Source: Eubacteriales bacterium
Lineage (GTDB): Bacteria > Bacillota > Clostridia > Monoglobales > Firm-18
NCBI GenBank assembly: GCA_028697835.1
Contig: JAQVDK010000012.1
Location: 1 to 34,642, forward strand
DNA length: 34,642 nt
Direction: 5' to 3'
Below the pieces are notes generated by a model, which saw nothing but the letters and a program-made list of their open reading frames with translations, ran no database searches and had not been told where the DNA came from. Below, piece after piece: positions 1-10,170 of this stretch (its first letter is position 1; the number at the start of each line of letters is the position of its first letter). The translations under genes were made by a program, and so were the position numbers.

Positions 1-633
1 ATATCCGCATTGGTTTTGGTTTCATTGTTTATTGCCCTGGGAGTAATTACCCTTATGACCATAATCGGAAGGTTTAAAGATAACCTGCTCTCCGACGAGG
101 GGTATTTGATGTTTACCCTTCCCGTTTCAACGGAAAAGCTGGTTTTGTCAAAAGTGTTAAACAGCGTGTTTTGGCTGATTGCAAGCGGTATTGCCTCCAT
201 ATTGGCGGCGGTGCTGGGTGTTATCAACAAGGACTTGTTCGGTCTTTTTAATATGCTGATGAGCCGGTATATGTACTATATCAAGCAAATTGAAACGCAG
301 CACATTGTTGCGCTGTTTGCCTTTTGTGGGGCGCTGCTGTCACAAGCTATATACATTATACTGCTGATATATTTTTCCATGAGCGTATCCCAATTCCCTG
401 CGTTTATAAAGCACAGAAAAGCGGCATCGTTCATTGCCTTTGTAGTTACAAATACCGTTCTTACCACCCTTGTGTCCTTCTTGTTTTCGCAGCTTCCCGT
501 AATGTCGCCTTATCCGTTTACAACAGAGTTTAGCTTTGTCTTGCTTTACGCAATACTCACAAACCTGTCCTTGGCGGTAATACTGTTTTTTGCAACAACC
601 TATATCCTAAAAAACCACCTAAACCTCGAATAG
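1..633 (+). CDS. ABC-2-type transporter permease, 5'-truncated by the window edge
   Basis: This is the membrane subunit of a probable ABC exporter, located in the cytoplasmic membrane. The frame is open from base 1 with no stop, so the N-terminus lies outside the window; the TTG at base 10 is probably not the real start. About 210 residues are visible, with hydrophobic segments near residues 1-18, 47-72, 99-124, 138-160 and 174-198. The motif YLMFTLPVSTEKLVLSK (about residues 32-48 counted from base 10) is typical of ABC-2 permeases of Firmicutes multidrug or peptide exporters. The partner ATPase is not in the window and probably lies upstream. The gene is convergent with the large minus-strand block and ends before a strong terminator. 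The substrate cannot be inferred. Confidence 0.7.
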   Translation: MSALVLVSLFIALGVITLMTIIGRFKDNLLSDEGYLMFTLPVSTEKLVLSKVLNSVFWLIASGIASILAAVLGVINKDLFGLFNMLMSRYMYYIKQIETQHIVALFAFCGALLSQAIYIILLIYFSMSVSQFPAFIKHRKAASFIAFVVTNTVLTTLVSFLFSQLPVMSPYPFTTEFSFVLLYAILTNLSLAVILFFATTYILKNHLNLE

Positions 634-710
634 GTGGGCATATCGAGCGCAAAGTATATGCAAACAACATTTCGCGCACAATCATTTAATAGTAATTTCC
701 TACAACTCAA

Positions 711-736
711 AAAAGCGGGCAGCTGCCCGCTTTTTT
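711..736. terminator. Bidirectional Rho-independent terminator
   Basis: A perfect 16-base palindrome at 715-730 (GCGGGCAGCTGCCCGC) is flanked by four A on the left and six T on the right. It therefore folds into a GC-rich hairpin with a U-tract when transcribed in either direction. It lies between the convergent permease gene (ends 633) and the ACT-domain gene (ends 748), where a shared terminator is expected. Confidence 0.9.
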
Positions 737-747
737 ACTGCTTCATC

Positions 748-1179
748 TTAAATACTTGCCACATCCTCCGGGGTCAAAAGCTTTATACCGTTTTCCGAAA
801 GCACCTTCATGGCGGTAAAATTATCGTCAACCTTTAAAATAACCATGGCATCCCCTTCGGATTTGGTCACAAAGGCATACATATATTCAATGCTTATGCC
901 TTTGTCGTTCAAAATCGCCAAGGCACTTGCAAGCCCGCCGGGTACATGAGGAACAGCAACGCCTATAACTTCTGTAACCTTTGCGGTAAGTCCGTATTCG
1001 GAAATTGCCTGCTCCGCAGCGTCAGGGTTGGACACAATAAGCCGCAAAATTCCAAAGTCCGTTGTATCGGCAATTGATAGTGCAAGAATATTTACGCCTT
1101 TTTCACCAAGAAGCCTTGTGATTTCCGCCAAACGTCCCGATTTGTTTTGCACAAAAATCGAAATTTGCTTAATTAACAT
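748..1179 (-). CDS. Tandem ACT-domain protein linked to the IOR/PaaK module
   Basis: A 143-residue protein made of two ACT-like domains (about residues 3-68 and 71-140). The N-terminal part (IKQISIFVQNKSGRLAEIT) has the usual beta-strand, loop and helix pattern with the Gly-Arg turn. ACT domains bind amino acids or related ligands. Stand-alone double-ACT proteins often sit beside phenylacetate-CoA ligase and indolepyruvate oxidoreductase genes, so it is probably an aromatic amino acid or keto acid sensor for this operon. The ATG at 1179 is preceded by TAGGAGG at 8 bases; a GTG at 1182 is an alternative. Either start overlaps the paaK stop, so the two genes are translationally coupled. It is the last gene of the minus-strand block. 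The ligand is an inference. Confidence 0.85.
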   Translation of the reverse strand: MLIKQISIFVQNKSGRLAEITRLLGEKGVNILALSIADTTDFGILRLIVSNPDAAEQAISEYGLTAKVTEVIGVAVPHVPGGLASALAILNDKGISIEYMYAFVTKSEGDAMVILKVDDNFTAMKVLSENGIKLLTPEDVASI

Positions 1180-2483
1180 CACATATTCCTCCTATCTATA
1201 ACCCTCTTTGCCTTCCCCTCGCTTCGTTGGATTGATTTAGCCTCCACCAATGTAATTTTGGCAGCAAGCCCCAATGTGCTTTCAATGTTTTGCCTTATTC
1301 TGTTTTCCAAGTCCTCGATTTTCTTAACCTCGTCGGAAACCATAGCAGGCGTAAGCTCAACCATAATCTCTATTGTGTCAAGATTCCCCATCCTGTCAAC
1401 AATTATCATGTAATGAGGCGATGTTTCCCCCATTTCCAAAAGCACGCTTTCAATCTGGGACGGGAACACATTAACACCCCTTATAATAAGCATATCGTCT
1501 GTTCTGCCGCTGGGTTTGCTCATTCGCACCATGGTTCTGCCACATGCGCATTTTTCAAAATTAAGCGATGAAACGTCCCTTGTCCTGTACCTTATAAGCG
1601 GGAAGCCCTCTTTCGTAAGGGTTGTAAATACCAGCTCGCCCTTAGAGTTTGCAGGAAGCACCTCGCCTGTGTCCGGGTTTATAATTTCAGCAATAAAATG
1701 GTCCTCCCAAATATGAAGCCCATTTTTGTGAATACAATCCATGGACACCCCCGGTCCCATAATCTCGCTTAGACCGTAGATGTCAAAAGCGTCAAGCCCC
1801 AGGCGCCTTTCAATTTCGCTTCGCATAGCCGCCGTCCACGGCTCGGCGCCGAAAATACCTGCCTGAAGCTGCAAATCGTCGGGGCTTATGCCCGCCTCTT
1901 CCATTGTTTCCGCCAAATACAGAGCATACGACGGTGTGCAGCACAAAACATTCGAGCCAAAATCCCTCATAACGGTAATTTGCCTTTTTGTGTTTCCCGA
2001 GGAGGTGGGAATAGCCATTGCGCCTATGCGCTCTGCGCCGTAGTGGGCGCCAAGCCCGCCCGTAAAAAGCCCGTAGCCATAGGACACCTGTATTTTAGAG
2101 TTTTTCGTCGCCCCTGCCATGGTAAAGCACCTTGCCATAAGCTCCGCCCATAGGGCAATATCGTTTTGGGTATATCCCACCACAACCTGCTTGCCGGTTG
2201 TTCCGCTGGATGCATGAACACGCACAATATCCTCCAGCGGTGCGGCAAAAAGCCCGTAAGGATATGTTTCCCTCAGATCCTGCTTTGTAGTAAAGGGAAG
2301 CTTTTCCAAATCCTCAACGGATTTTATATCCTCCGGCACAAGTCCTTTTTCATGCATTTTGTCACGATAGTAGGGCACATTTGTGTAAATCCTGCGAACA
2401 AGCCCTGCAAGCCTTTCGGATTGAATATGATGCAGCTCATCCCTTGACATACACTCGCTTTTTTGATTCCAAAAATCTGCCAT
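1179..2483 (-). CDS. paaK: Phenylacetate-CoA ligase (AMP-forming), copy 2
   Basis: A 434-residue adenylate-forming enzyme that would activate phenylacetate or another arylacetate to its CoA thioester with ATP, giving AMP and PPi, in the cytoplasm. Visible motifs are the phosphate-binding loop ASSGTTGK (residues 91-98), the [10 protein letters not shown] segment (236-245), and the hinge and C-terminal lid region [20 protein letters not shown] (326-345). A C-terminal EGKAKRV segment carries the likely catalytic lysine. The length matches the family (about 430). The ATG at 2483 has GGGAGGC upstream. It follows iorB by 12 bases and overlaps the ACT gene. It is clearly paralogous to the copy at 4859-6151 but divergent, so the two may prefer different aryl acids. 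The exact substrate is unknown. Confidence 0.92.
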   Translation of the reverse strand: MADFWNQKSECMSRDELHHIQSERLAGLVRRIYTNVPYYRDKMHEKGLVPEDIKSVEDLEKLPFTTKQDLRETYPYGLFAAPLEDIVRVHASSGTTGKQVVVGYTQNDIALWAELMARCFTMAGATKNSKIQVSYGYGLFTGGLGAHYGAERIGAMAIPTSSGNTKRQITVMRDFGSNVLCCTPSYALYLAETMEEAGISPDDLQLQAGIFGAEPWTAAMRSEIERRLGLDAFDIYGLSEIMGPGVSMDCIHKNGLHIWEDHFIAEIINPDTGEVLPANSKGELVFTTLTKEGFPLIRYRTRDVSSLNFEKCACGRTMVRMSKPSGRTDDMLIIRGVNVFPSQIESVLLEMGETSPHYMIIVDRMGNLDTIEIMVELTPAMVSDEVKKIEDLENRIRQNIESTLGLAAKITLVEAKSIQRSEGKAKRVIDRRNM

Positions 2484-2495
2484 ACGCTTGCCTCC

Positions 2496-3062
2496 CTATA
2501 AATTATATCCCAGCTCAAAGGCCTTTTTGTTTACTTCTAAAAATTTCGGCGGAACGGTGTCCTCCAAAGCCGAAAGCCATATATCCTTTTCTATGTTCGA
2601 GCGTGCCGCCAAAACGCCAATAAGCACAACATTCACCGTTTTTGCATTTCCCGCCTCACACGCAAGGGAAAAAGCATCCACATCTATAATATCTGCGCCT
2701 TTTTGCCGCATTTTTTCTATAATATCCTTTGGATACTCTGCGGCGCCCGTAATTACCGGCATGGGATTGGTCTTTTGAATGTTTACCAGCATTTTGCCGC
2801 CTTTTTTAAGGTAGTTTGCGTATCTATACGCCTCAAGCTGCTCAAAGGCAAGGATAATGTCCGCCTCTCCCTCGCCTACTATGGGGGAGTAAACCTTGTC
2901 GCCGTATTTTACATATGTAACAACGCTTCCCCCACGCTGGGACATTCCATGAACTTCAGAAACCTTCACATCATAGCCATTGGCAATGGCGGCAGCGCCC
3001 AAAATCCTGCTTGCCAAAAGCGTGCCCTGCCCGCCAACGCCTACAATCATAATATTAGTCAT
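2496..3062 (-). CDS. iorB: Indolepyruvate ferredoxin oxidoreductase, beta subunit
   Basis: The 188-residue beta (gamma-type) subunit of IOR. With IorA it oxidatively decarboxylates aryl-pyruvates to aryl-acetyl-CoA, reducing ferredoxin. The N-terminal motif IMIVGVGGQGTLLASRILG (about residues 4-22) is the conserved glycine-rich signature of the 2-oxoacid:ferredoxin oxidoreductase gamma domain; KVSEVHGMSQRGGSVVTYV follows and is also typical. I chose the ATG at 3062, which reads MTNIMIVG, over a longer frame opening at 3119. The extra 19 residues overlap iorA and do not look like the family. The ATG overlaps the iorA stop by 8 bases (ATGACTAA) with an AGGGGG-type ribosome binding site, so the subunits are coupled and likely made 1:1. 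Confidence 0.93.
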   Translation of the reverse strand: MTNIMIVGVGGQGTLLASRILGAAAIANGYDVKVSEVHGMSQRGGSVVTYVKYGDKVYSPIVGEGEADIILAFEQLEAYRYANYLKKGGKMLVNIQKTNPMPVITGAAEYPKDIIEKMRQKGADIIDVDAFSLACEAGNAKTVNVVLIGVLAARSNIEKDIWLSALEDTVPPKFLEVNKKAFELGYNL

Positions 3063-4794
3063 CTTTTGCACCCCCTGCCCCAATAGCGTTAAACCTGCAC
3101 ACCCTGACGCAAAGGGCACAGCCCACGCAAAGGGATTTGTCGATTTCTACCTTTCCGTCTATTACGGATATTGCTGGACAACCAATCTTCATGCAGGCTT
3201 TGCATACCTTGCAGTTTTCGTTTATCTCAAGAGGTTTTCCATGCTTAACATCTTTTAAAAGCGCACAAGGCCTTTGAGCGATAATTACCGAAGGCTCATC
3301 AACCTCGGTTTCCTCTCTTAGCACCTGCTCAAACTTCTTAATGTTAAAAGGGTCAATCACGGTAACTCTGTCAATGCCTATGGCACTACATAGCTTTACC
3401 AAATCCACTCCTTTAGTAGGCTCGCCTTTAATGGTAAAGCCTGTTGCAGGATTGTGCTGGTGACCTGTCATACCAGTTATGGAGTTGTCCAAAATAATAA
3501 CTGTGCTTGTACCTTTGTTATAAACAATGTCAACAAGCCCGGTAATCCCGCTGTGAATGAAGGTGGAATCGCCGATTACCGCAACGGTTTTTCTTGCAAA
3601 TTCACTTCCCCTCGCCTTTTCCATTCCATGGGCCATGCCAATGCTTGCGCCCATGCAAACGCACATATCCATGGAAGAAAGCGGAGCAAGCGCTCCTAAG
3701 GTATAACAGCCAATATCGCCGCTTACCCTAAGGCCCAATTTTTTCAGCACATAAAACGTTCCCCTATGCGGACATCCCGCACACATAACAGGAGGGCGGT
3801 TTGGCATGGGCTCTTCAATTTTAATCGTATCTGCTTTTTCGCCAAAAACAGCCTCTCTTATTTGAGCAACACTAAACTCGCCAATGTTTGACAAAATATC
3901 CTTGCCTATAACATCTATGCCTAAAACCTTGCAATGGTTTTCAATAACAGGCTCCAGCTCCTCAATCACATAAACCTTTTCAACGGATTTTGCAAAATCC
4001 AAAATTAGCTGCGTGGGCAGCGGATTTATCATGCCAAGCTTCAAAAACGATGCATCCGGAAAAACCTCCTTGGCATATTGATATGCAATTCCCGCCGAAA
4101 TTACGCCTATTTTGCTGTCTTTTTTCTCTACAACGTTAAATTCACAATCCTCCGCAAGCTTTCGCATATCATCAAGGCGCCTTTCCACATAGTGGTGGCG
4201 CTTCATTGCCATGGCAGGCATCATAACATACTTTGCAGTATCCTTTACATAATCTTTTAGCTCCACATTTTCCCTTTCCCCTTCCTGCACAAGGCTTTGG
4301 GAATGGGAAATCCTTGTTGACAGCCTTATTAAAATGGGTGTGTCGTATTTTTCGCTAAGCTCAAAAGCCTTTTGGGTGAAAATTTTGCACTCCTCGCTGT
4401 CTGCAGGCTCCAACATTGGAATCTTTGAAGAAATTGCAACAAGGCGGCTGTCCTGTTCGTTTTGGCTGCTGTGCATACCTTGGTCGTCGGCAACGCACAC
4501 CACCAAGCCGCCCCCCACACCTGTATACGATGCGGTATAAAGAGGGTCCGCCGCAACGTTCAGTCCCACATGCTTCATACAAGACATTGCCCGTGCCCCC
4601 GCAAAGGACGCACCGATGGCAACCTCAAGCGCCACCTTCTCATTCGGCGCCCATTCGCAGTAAATCTCGTCATATTTTGCAATTTCCTCGGTTATTTCAG
4701 TACTTGGGGTCCCCGGATAAGAGGACACCACCCTGACCCCTGCCTCATACGCACCACGGGCAACGGCCGCGTTTCCAAGCATCAATTTTTTCAT
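3055..4794 (-). CDS. iorA: Indolepyruvate ferredoxin oxidoreductase, alpha subunit
   Basis: The 579-residue TPP- and iron-sulfur-containing catalytic subunit. The N-terminal pyrimidine-binding domain has SSYPGTPSTEI. The TPP/Mg site is the segment starting GDSTFIHSGITGLVDIVYN and ending at ILDN, preceded by CAGCPHRG. The C-terminus carries a two-cluster ferredoxin-like domain, CKVCKACMKIGCP and CVGCALCVRVC. The second motif is a regular 4Fe-4S ligand set; the first has the variant spacing common in IorA. This enzyme is oxygen-sensitive and implies an anaerobe. It oxidises indolepyruvate, phenylpyruvate or hydroxyphenylpyruvate to the aryl-acetyl-CoA, or runs in reverse with reduced ferredoxin. 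I prefer the ATG at 4794 over a TTG at 4800; both have weak ribosome binding sites. The 64-base gap upstream is AT-rich and shows no confident promoter. Confidence 0.95.
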   Translation of the reverse strand: MKKLMLGNAAVARGAYEAGVRVVSSYPGTPSTEITEEIAKYDEIYCEWAPNEKVALEVAIGASFAGARAMSCMKHVGLNVAADPLYTASYTGVGGGLVVCVADDQGMHSSQNEQDSRLVAISSKIPMLEPADSEECKIFTQKAFELSEKYDTPILIRLSTRISHSQSLVQEGERENVELKDYVKDTAKYVMMPAMAMKRHHYVERRLDDMRKLAEDCEFNVVEKKDSKIGVISAGIAYQYAKEVFPDASFLKLGMINPLPTQLILDFAKSVEKVYVIEELEPVIENHCKVLGIDVIGKDILSNIGEFSVAQIREAVFGEKADTIKIEEPMPNRPPVMCAGCPHRGTFYVLKKLGLRVSGDIGCYTLGALAPLSSMDMCVCMGASIGMAHGMEKARGSEFARKTVAVIGDSTFIHSGITGLVDIVYNKGTSTVIILDNSITGMTGHQHNPATGFTIKGEPTKGVDLVKLCSAIGIDRVTVIDPFNIKKFEQVLREETEVDEPSVIIAQRPCALLKDVKHGKPLEINENCKVCKACMKIGCPAISVIDGKVEIDKSLCVGCALCVRVCRFNAIGAGGAKDD

Positions 4795-4858
4795 AATCAA
4801 ACATCATCTGCCTTTAATATATTTATAGGTAATATAAAACACTTTTTTCCTTTGTTTA

Positions 4859-6151
4859 TTACTTTCTTAAATCTATAACCCGCTTTGCCTTGCCGGTAAA
4901 ACGTTCAATGGTTCTGGGTTCTGCAAGCTCGACCTTGGCACTTAAGCCTAAAACCGTATGCAGCTTATGCTTTATAGTTTCCTCCAACTTCTCAAGCTGT
5001 GCGAAAGACTCTAAAAGAGAGCTGTCCTCAAGCTCCACCACAACCTTCAGCTTGTCTATAAACCCTTCTCTTTCCACAATAAGCTGGTAATGTGGGCTTA
5101 TATGCTCTATTCCCAAAAGCACACTTTCCACCTGAGAGGGAAAAACATTAACCCCGCGAATGATAAGCATATCATCGGAGCGCCCTTGTATTTTAGCCAT
5201 ACGGGTGGTCGTCCTGCCGCAGGGGCAAGGCTCTTTTATAAGATAGGTTATATCCTTTGTGCGGTAACGAAGCAGAGGGATTCCCTGTTTGCCTATGGTG
5301 GTTATTACAAGCTCGCCCGTCTCCCCGTCTTTTAAAACTTCCCCTGTATCAGGGTCTATAATCTCAGGGATAAAATAGTCCTCGTTTATGTGCATTCCTG
5401 TTTTATGCACACACTCGCCCGACACACCCGGGCCTATAAGCTCGCTCATGCCATAGTTTTCCGTTGCAAGAATGCCCCAGCGCTTCTCAAGCTGGGCACG
5501 CATTTCTTCCGTAGAGCCCTCCGCACCAAAAAGACCTATTTTAAGGTTTAATTCGGATTTTTTAACCCCAAGCTCCTCCATAACCTCCACCATGTGCATT
5601 GCATAAGAAGGAGTGCTTACTAAAATAGTGCTTTGATAGTCCTTCATAATCATAATCTGTTTTTCCGTGTTTCCGCTGGACATGGGGATTACTGCGGCAC
5701 CAATTTTCTCAAGACCATAGTGCAAACCGAAGGCGCCTGTAAAAAGCCCGTAGCCGAAAGCAATTTGTGCTATGTCCTCGCAAGTTCCCCCAGCCATTGC
5801 AATAATACGGGCGACACATTCGCTCCAAAGCTCAAGGTCCGCTTTTGTATAGCCTACCGTGGTGGGCTTTCCCGTTGTGCCGCTTGAGGCATGGATTCGT
5901 ACAATATCCTTCATTGGCGCTGCAAACATGCCAAAGGGATAATTTTCACGCAAATCGTCCTTAACGGTAAAGGGAATGCGCCTTATATCGTCCAAAGATT
6001 TTATATTATCAGGGCTAACCCCTGCCTCATCAAGGCGATTTCGGTAAAAGGGCACGTTTTCATACACCCTTTTTACCGTATCTTTTAGCCTTTCAAGCTG
6101 GATTTCTTCCATCTTATCCCGAGGGAGGGTTTCCACTTCCTTATTCCACAT
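4859..6151 (-). CDS. paaK: Phenylacetate-CoA ligase (AMP-forming), copy 1
   Basis: A 430-residue adenylate-forming ligase of the PaaK family. Key features are ASSGTTGK (residues 88-95), [38 protein letters not shown] and a C-terminal FTGKAKRV with the likely catalytic lysine. The cysteines in the EPCPCGRTT segment are typical of PaaK proteins. It would interconvert an arylacetate and its CoA ester, linking to the IOR reaction encoded directly downstream. It starts 4 bases after the symporter stop, with AAGGAGG upstream of the ATG at 6151, so it is in the same operon as the transporter. Having two paaK genes around one iorAB pair suggests either different substrate preferences or opposite physiological directions. 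Substrate assignment is by family only. Confidence 0.92.
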   Translation of the reverse strand: MWNKEVETLPRDKMEEIQLERLKDTVKRVYENVPFYRNRLDEAGVSPDNIKSLDDIRRIPFTVKDDLRENYPFGMFAAPMKDIVRIHASSGTTGKPTTVGYTKADLELWSECVARIIAMAGGTCEDIAQIAFGYGLFTGAFGLHYGLEKIGAAVIPMSSGNTEKQIMIMKDYQSTILVSTPSYAMHMVEVMEELGVKKSELNLKIGLFGAEGSTEEMRAQLEKRWGILATENYGMSELIGPGVSGECVHKTGMHINEDYFIPEIIDPDTGEVLKDGETGELVITTIGKQGIPLLRYRTKDITYLIKEPCPCGRTTTRMAKIQGRSDDMLIIRGVNVFPSQVESVLLGIEHISPHYQLIVEREGFIDKLKVVVELEDSSLLESFAQLEKLEETIKHKLHTVLGLSAKVELAEPRTIERFTGKAKRVIDLRK

Positions 6152-6155
6152 ACTT

Positions 6156-7721
6156 TTAAGCCTCCTTATTTATGTTAAACGCTGCGCTGGTAGCCCCAAC
6201 CGGAACATCCTTTGTAAATTTGCTAACAAGGGGCACAATCGCAATCGACACCGCCATCGCGCTAACCCCGGATTGGGGAGCCATGCTCATGGCAAAGGCG
6301 AAGCTTCCCGATGATATTGTATGTATTGCCGTTAAAATGCCTACAACTGCAATTCCGCTTATAAGACCTGCCCATGCACCTTTTTGGGTAGTCTTTTTAC
6401 TATACAGCCCCCAAATGCACGGTCCGATAAAACAGCCGGACACAACGCCCCATGAAAAGGACATTAGGTTTACTATAAACGAAATATTTGCAAGCGCAAA
6501 AAGATAAGATAAAAGCACAAACACAAAGCACAAGATACGCATAACAATCATCTGATGCTTGTCCTTAAACTTAGGATATACCGTAGGAATAAGGTCCACG
6601 GATATGGCGCTGCTTGAGGTTAACACTATTGAAGATAGGGTTGACATGGACGCAGATAAAAGCAGCAGCATTATAATAGCCAAAACAATGGTTGTAAAAA
6701 GATTTCCGTCCGAGCCCAGTGAATTTATAAGCACTTGGGGAACCACCATATCATAGCCGCCAACGGGCATACCGTCCTCGGCTACCTTTACAAAAATTCG
6801 CCCCAGAGAGCCTACGAAATACGCTCCCATGCCTATAACAAGAGCAAAAACAGTGGAAATAATGGTTGCCTGCTTTATGCTCCGCTCGTCTTTCACCGCA
6901 TAGTATTTGGTAACCATTTGGGGAAGCCCCCAAGTACCAAAGCTGGTAAGCATTATATTATAAGCAAGAAACTTCCACTTGTCCCCGCCAAAAAAGCTTG
7001 TAAGGTTGTAGTTTCCTGCCTGCGCTCCAAGCTCCCTGATTTTTGAAACGGCGCTTTGCATACCTCCCGCTTGGGGGTTGTTTACAACCGCAATGCACAT
7101 AATGACAACACCTGCAATCATAATAAGCCCTTGCACAAAGTCTGTATAAGCCGTTGCCACATATCCGCCAAAAACAAGGTAAAGGGCAGTAAGCGCCGCC
7201 GCTACACCCATCCAAACGGCAATGTCCACCTCAGGGAATATGGTATAAAACAGCGAGCCAAGCCCCTTATACACCGCAGACGAATAAGGAACCAAAAATA
7301 TAAATATTATAATCGCCGAATAAATTTTCATTGAGGTGCTGCCAAAGCGTGCCTCGAAAAACTCCGGCATTGTTTTGGCGCCCAGGCTGCGGGTCATGCG
7401 CCTTGTCCTTTTGGCAAGCAACAGCCATGCCGCAAGGCAGCCTAAAATTGCATTTCCAATACCTATCCACATGGATGCAAAGCCGATGTTCCATCCATGC
7501 TGCCCTGCATAGCCAATGAAAATAACCGCCGAAAAATAAGTCGTACCATAGGCAAAAGCGCTAATCCAAGGACCTATATTTCTTCCACCCAAAAGAAAGC
7601 CTTCAACCGTCCTTGCCTTTTTGGTGCTATATATTCCAATGACTATCATAACCAAGGAAAAAATAGCCAATGCCCATGTACTGACAGACTGCACCTGTGC
7701 AAGGTTTTGCAAGTTCTCCAT
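6156..7721 (-). CDS. Sodium:solute symporter family (SSS) transporter, possible arylacetate carrier
   Basis: A 521-residue integral membrane protein with about 13 hydrophobic segments and SSS-family hallmarks: [18 protein letters not shown] near the N-terminus, [14 protein letters not shown] in the middle, and a serine-rich [19 protein letters not shown] segment corresponding to the sodium-site region. It would import a small solute with Na+. Family members carry proline, pantothenate, acetate, glucose or phenylacetate. Position 4 bases upstream of a phenylacetate-CoA ligase suggests an aryl acid or short carboxylate, but this is inference. The ATG at 7721 (MENLQNLAQ) has AGGGGGA upstream and begins 10 bases after the leuS stop. 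The longer frame to 7754 overlaps leuS and lacks a good site, so I rejected it. Confidence 0.88.
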   Translation of the reverse strand: MENLQNLAQVQSVSTWALAIFSLVMIVIGIYSTKKARTVEGFLLGGRNIGPWISAFAYGTTYFSAVIFIGYAGQHGWNIGFASMWIGIGNAILGCLAAWLLLAKRTRRMTRSLGAKTMPEFFEARFGSTSMKIYSAIIIFIFLVPYSSAVYKGLGSLFYTIFPEVDIAVWMGVAAALTALYLVFGGYVATAYTDFVQGLIMIAGVVIMCIAVVNNPQAGGMQSAVSKIRELGAQAGNYNLTSFFGGDKWKFLAYNIMLTSFGTWGLPQMVTKYYAVKDERSIKQATIISTVFALVIGMGAYFVGSLGRIFVKVAEDGMPVGGYDMVVPQVLINSLGSDGNLFTTIVLAIIMLLLLSASMSTLSSIVLTSSSAISVDLIPTVYPKFKDKHQMIVMRILCFVFVLLSYLFALANISFIVNLMSFSWGVVSGCFIGPCIWGLYSKKTTQKGAWAGLISGIAVVGILTAIHTISSGSFAFAMSMAPQSGVSAMAVSIAIVPLVSKFTKDVPVGATSAAFNINKEA

Positions 7722-7731
7722 TTTTATCCCC

Positions 7732-10146
7732 CTATTTAACAACAATATTAACAAGCTTTTTCGGTATCACAATAACCTTTACAATGGTCTTTCCTGCGGT
7801 AAGTTCTTGTATCTTTTCAAGGCTTAAAGCCTTTTCCTTAACCGCTTCGTTGTCCTCGTCGATACCAATTAACATTTTCTCTCTAATCTTTCCGTTTATC
7901 TGTATAACAATTTCAACTTCATCGTCAATGGTCTTAGCCTCGTCATACTCAACCCATTTTTGCTCCGAAATCATTCCGGGAAAGCCCAACATCTCCCACA
8001 TTTCCTCGGTCATATGGGGCGCAATGGGGTTTAGCATGATAAGAAGGCTTTTTATCTCTCCCTTTGTAACCCTGCCAACCTTGGAGATTTCATTCATAAG
8101 CGCCATCAAAGCCGCAATAGCTGTGTTAAACTTCATTCGGTCCATATCCTCGGTAACCTTTTTAATGGTCTTGTGGAAAGAGGTCTCAAGCTCCTTTGAA
8201 TACCCGGCTCCCTCAACCACCAAGGACTGCAAATTCCATACACGCTCAAGGAACTTAAAGCATCCCTTTACGCCTTGCATGGACCATGGCGTGGCTTGGT
8301 CAAAGGCACCGATAAACATTTCATATGTTCTAAAGGTATCTGCACCAAAATCCCTTACAATATCGTCAGGGTTTATAACATTTCCTCTGGACTTGCTCAT
8401 CTTCTCCCCGTTTTCGCCCAAAATCATGCCATGGGAAGTACGCTTTTGATAAGGCTCCTTCGTGGGAACAACGCCAATGTCGTAAAGGAATTTATGCCAA
8501 AACCTTGAATATAAAAGGTGCAGCGTTGTATGCTCCATTCCGCCGTTGTACCAGTCAACGGGAAGCCAGTAGTTAAGCTTTTCCATATCCGCAAAGCACT
8601 TGTCGTTATGCGGGTCAATATATCGCAGGAAGTACCAGGACGAGCCTGCCCACTGGGGCATTGTGTCCGTCTCACGCTTTGCCGGACCTTCGCATTTGGG
8701 GCAGGTGGTGTTTACCCACTCGGTAATCTTGGCAAGGGGCGACTCTCCGTCCTCGCCCGGCTCAAAAGAGCTTATTTGGGGCAGGGTAAGGGGCAAATCC
8801 TCCTCACGCAGTGGCACATAGCCGCATTTTTCGCAGTGGACAAGGGGAATAGGCTCTCCCCAATACCGTTGGCGGGAAAATACCCAGTCACGAAGCTTGT
8901 AGTTAACCTTTCTTTTGCCTATGCCTTTTTCCTCTAAATGCTTTATCATGGTATCTATGGCGTCTTTAACCTGCATACCGTCTATAAAGCCCGAATTTAC
9001 CATAACGCCCTCGTCAACGTCCACATACGCCTCCTTTTGAACGTCCACTCCTCCCGCAACCACTTCTATAATGGGAAGATTGAATTTTTTAGCAAAATCC
9101 CAGTCTCTCCCATCATGGGCGGGAACAGCCATAATTGCGCCCGTTCCATAGGTAACAAGCACATAGTCGGAAATCCAAACGGGAATTTCCTTCCCATTTA
9201 CAGGGTTTATGGCATATATGCCCTCAAGAGCAACTCCTGTTTTGTCGTTTGAAAGCTCCGTACGCTCAAACTCGGATTTTTTGGCAGCCTGGTCTCGATA
9301 TGCATTCACTTTGTCTATATTTTTAATAAGATGGCTATATTTTTCCACAAATTCATGCTCCGGCGCCAAAACCATATATGTTGCGCCAAACAAGGTGTCG
9401 GGTCTTGTGGTATATACGGTTATCTCCTGGTCGGTATCCTTTATTTTAAAGCGAACCTCCGCCCCTTCCGAGCGTCCTATCCAATTTTTCTGCTGAACTT
9501 TTACCTTTTCTATAAAGTCCAAATCGTCCAAATCGTCAATAAGTCTTTGGGCATATTCGGTGATTTTCAGCATCCACTGGCTTCTTTCCTTTTGGACAAC
9601 CTCGCTTCCGCAGCGCTCGCAGGTGCCGCCCACAACTTCTTCGTTGGCAAGCCCCACCTTACAGCCCGTACAAAAGTTAATGGGCATCCTTGTTTTGTAA
9701 GCCAAACCTTTTTCAAACAGCTTTAAAAATATCCACTGTGTCCATTTGTAATAATTAGGGTCTGTGGTGTTTACCTCCCTTGACCAGTCAAAGGAAAAGC
9801 CAAGCATTTTAAGCTGGCGCTTAAAGTTTTCCACATTTTTTTCCGTCACCTTGGCAGGGTGGATTTTATTTGCTATTGCAAAGTTTTCCGTAGGAAGTCC
9901 AAATGCGTCCCACCCCATGGGGAAAAGGACATTATACCCCTCAAGCCTTCTTTTACGGGATATAATATCAAGGGCGGTATAGCCCCTTGGATGCCCCACG
10001 TGAAGCCCATGCCCCGAAGGGTATGGAAATTCCACCAAAGCGTAAAATTTGGGCTTATCTATGTTATCCTCCGCCCTGAATACTTGCTTCTCATCCCAAA
10101 TTTTTTGCCATTTTTTCTCTATTTCTCTGTAATTGTATTGCACCAT
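7732..10146 (-). CDS. leuS: Leucyl-tRNA synthetase
   Basis: The 804-residue class I aminoacyl-tRNA synthetase that charges tRNA-Leu in the cytoplasm. Motifs are [20 protein letters not shown] (residues 41-60) with the HIGH-type site HVGH at 49-52, the zinc-like [18 protein letters not shown] segment, the editing domain with [20 protein letters not shown], and [10 protein letters not shown] carrying the KMSKS loop. The length matches bacterial LeuS. The ATG at 10146 is preceded by GTGGAGGAGTTT, where GGAGG is the ribosome binding site; a GTG start 12 bases earlier would put that site inside the gene. I saw no T-box leader upstream, only a 24-base gap from rsfS, so it is expressed from the upstream operon. 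Confidence 0.98.
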   Translation of the reverse strand: MVQYNYREIEKKWQKIWDEKQVFRAEDNIDKPKFYALVEFPYPSGHGLHVGHPRGYTALDIISRKRRLEGYNVLFPMGWDAFGLPTENFAIANKIHPAKVTEKNVENFKRQLKMLGFSFDWSREVNTTDPNYYKWTQWIFLKLFEKGLAYKTRMPINFCTGCKVGLANEEVVGGTCERCGSEVVQKERSQWMLKITEYAQRLIDDLDDLDFIEKVKVQQKNWIGRSEGAEVRFKIKDTDQEITVYTTRPDTLFGATYMVLAPEHEFVEKYSHLIKNIDKVNAYRDQAAKKSEFERTELSNDKTGVALEGIYAINPVNGKEIPVWISDYVLVTYGTGAIMAVPAHDGRDWDFAKKFNLPIIEVVAGGVDVQKEAYVDVDEGVMVNSGFIDGMQVKDAIDTMIKHLEEKGIGKRKVNYKLRDWVFSRQRYWGEPIPLVHCEKCGYVPLREEDLPLTLPQISSFEPGEDGESPLAKITEWVNTTCPKCEGPAKRETDTMPQWAGSSWYFLRYIDPHNDKCFADMEKLNYWLPVDWYNGGMEHTTLHLLYSRFWHKFLYDIGVVPTKEPYQKRTSHGMILGENGEKMSKSRGNVINPDDIVRDFGADTFRTYEMFIGAFDQATPWSMQGVKGCFKFLERVWNLQSLVVEGAGYSKELETSFHKTIKKVTEDMDRMKFNTAIAALMALMNEISKVGRVTKGEIKSLLIMLNPIAPHMTEEMWEMLGFPGMISEQKWVEYDEAKTIDDEVEIVIQINGKIREKMLIGIDEDNEAVKEKALSLEKIQELTAGKTIVKVIVIPKKLVNIVVK

Positions 10147-10170
10147 AAACTCCTCCACTAACCAAATTAA

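Noticed and set aside
7697-8449. 250-codon plus-strand frame antisense to leuS
   Set aside because: It lies opposite the well-supported leuS gene, its translation is Ser/Phe-rich without any domain, and it has no ribosome binding site. It is a shadow of leuS codon usage.
10147-10170. T-box riboswitch before leuS
   Set aside because: Only 24 bases separate rsfS and leuS, far too short for a T-box leader.
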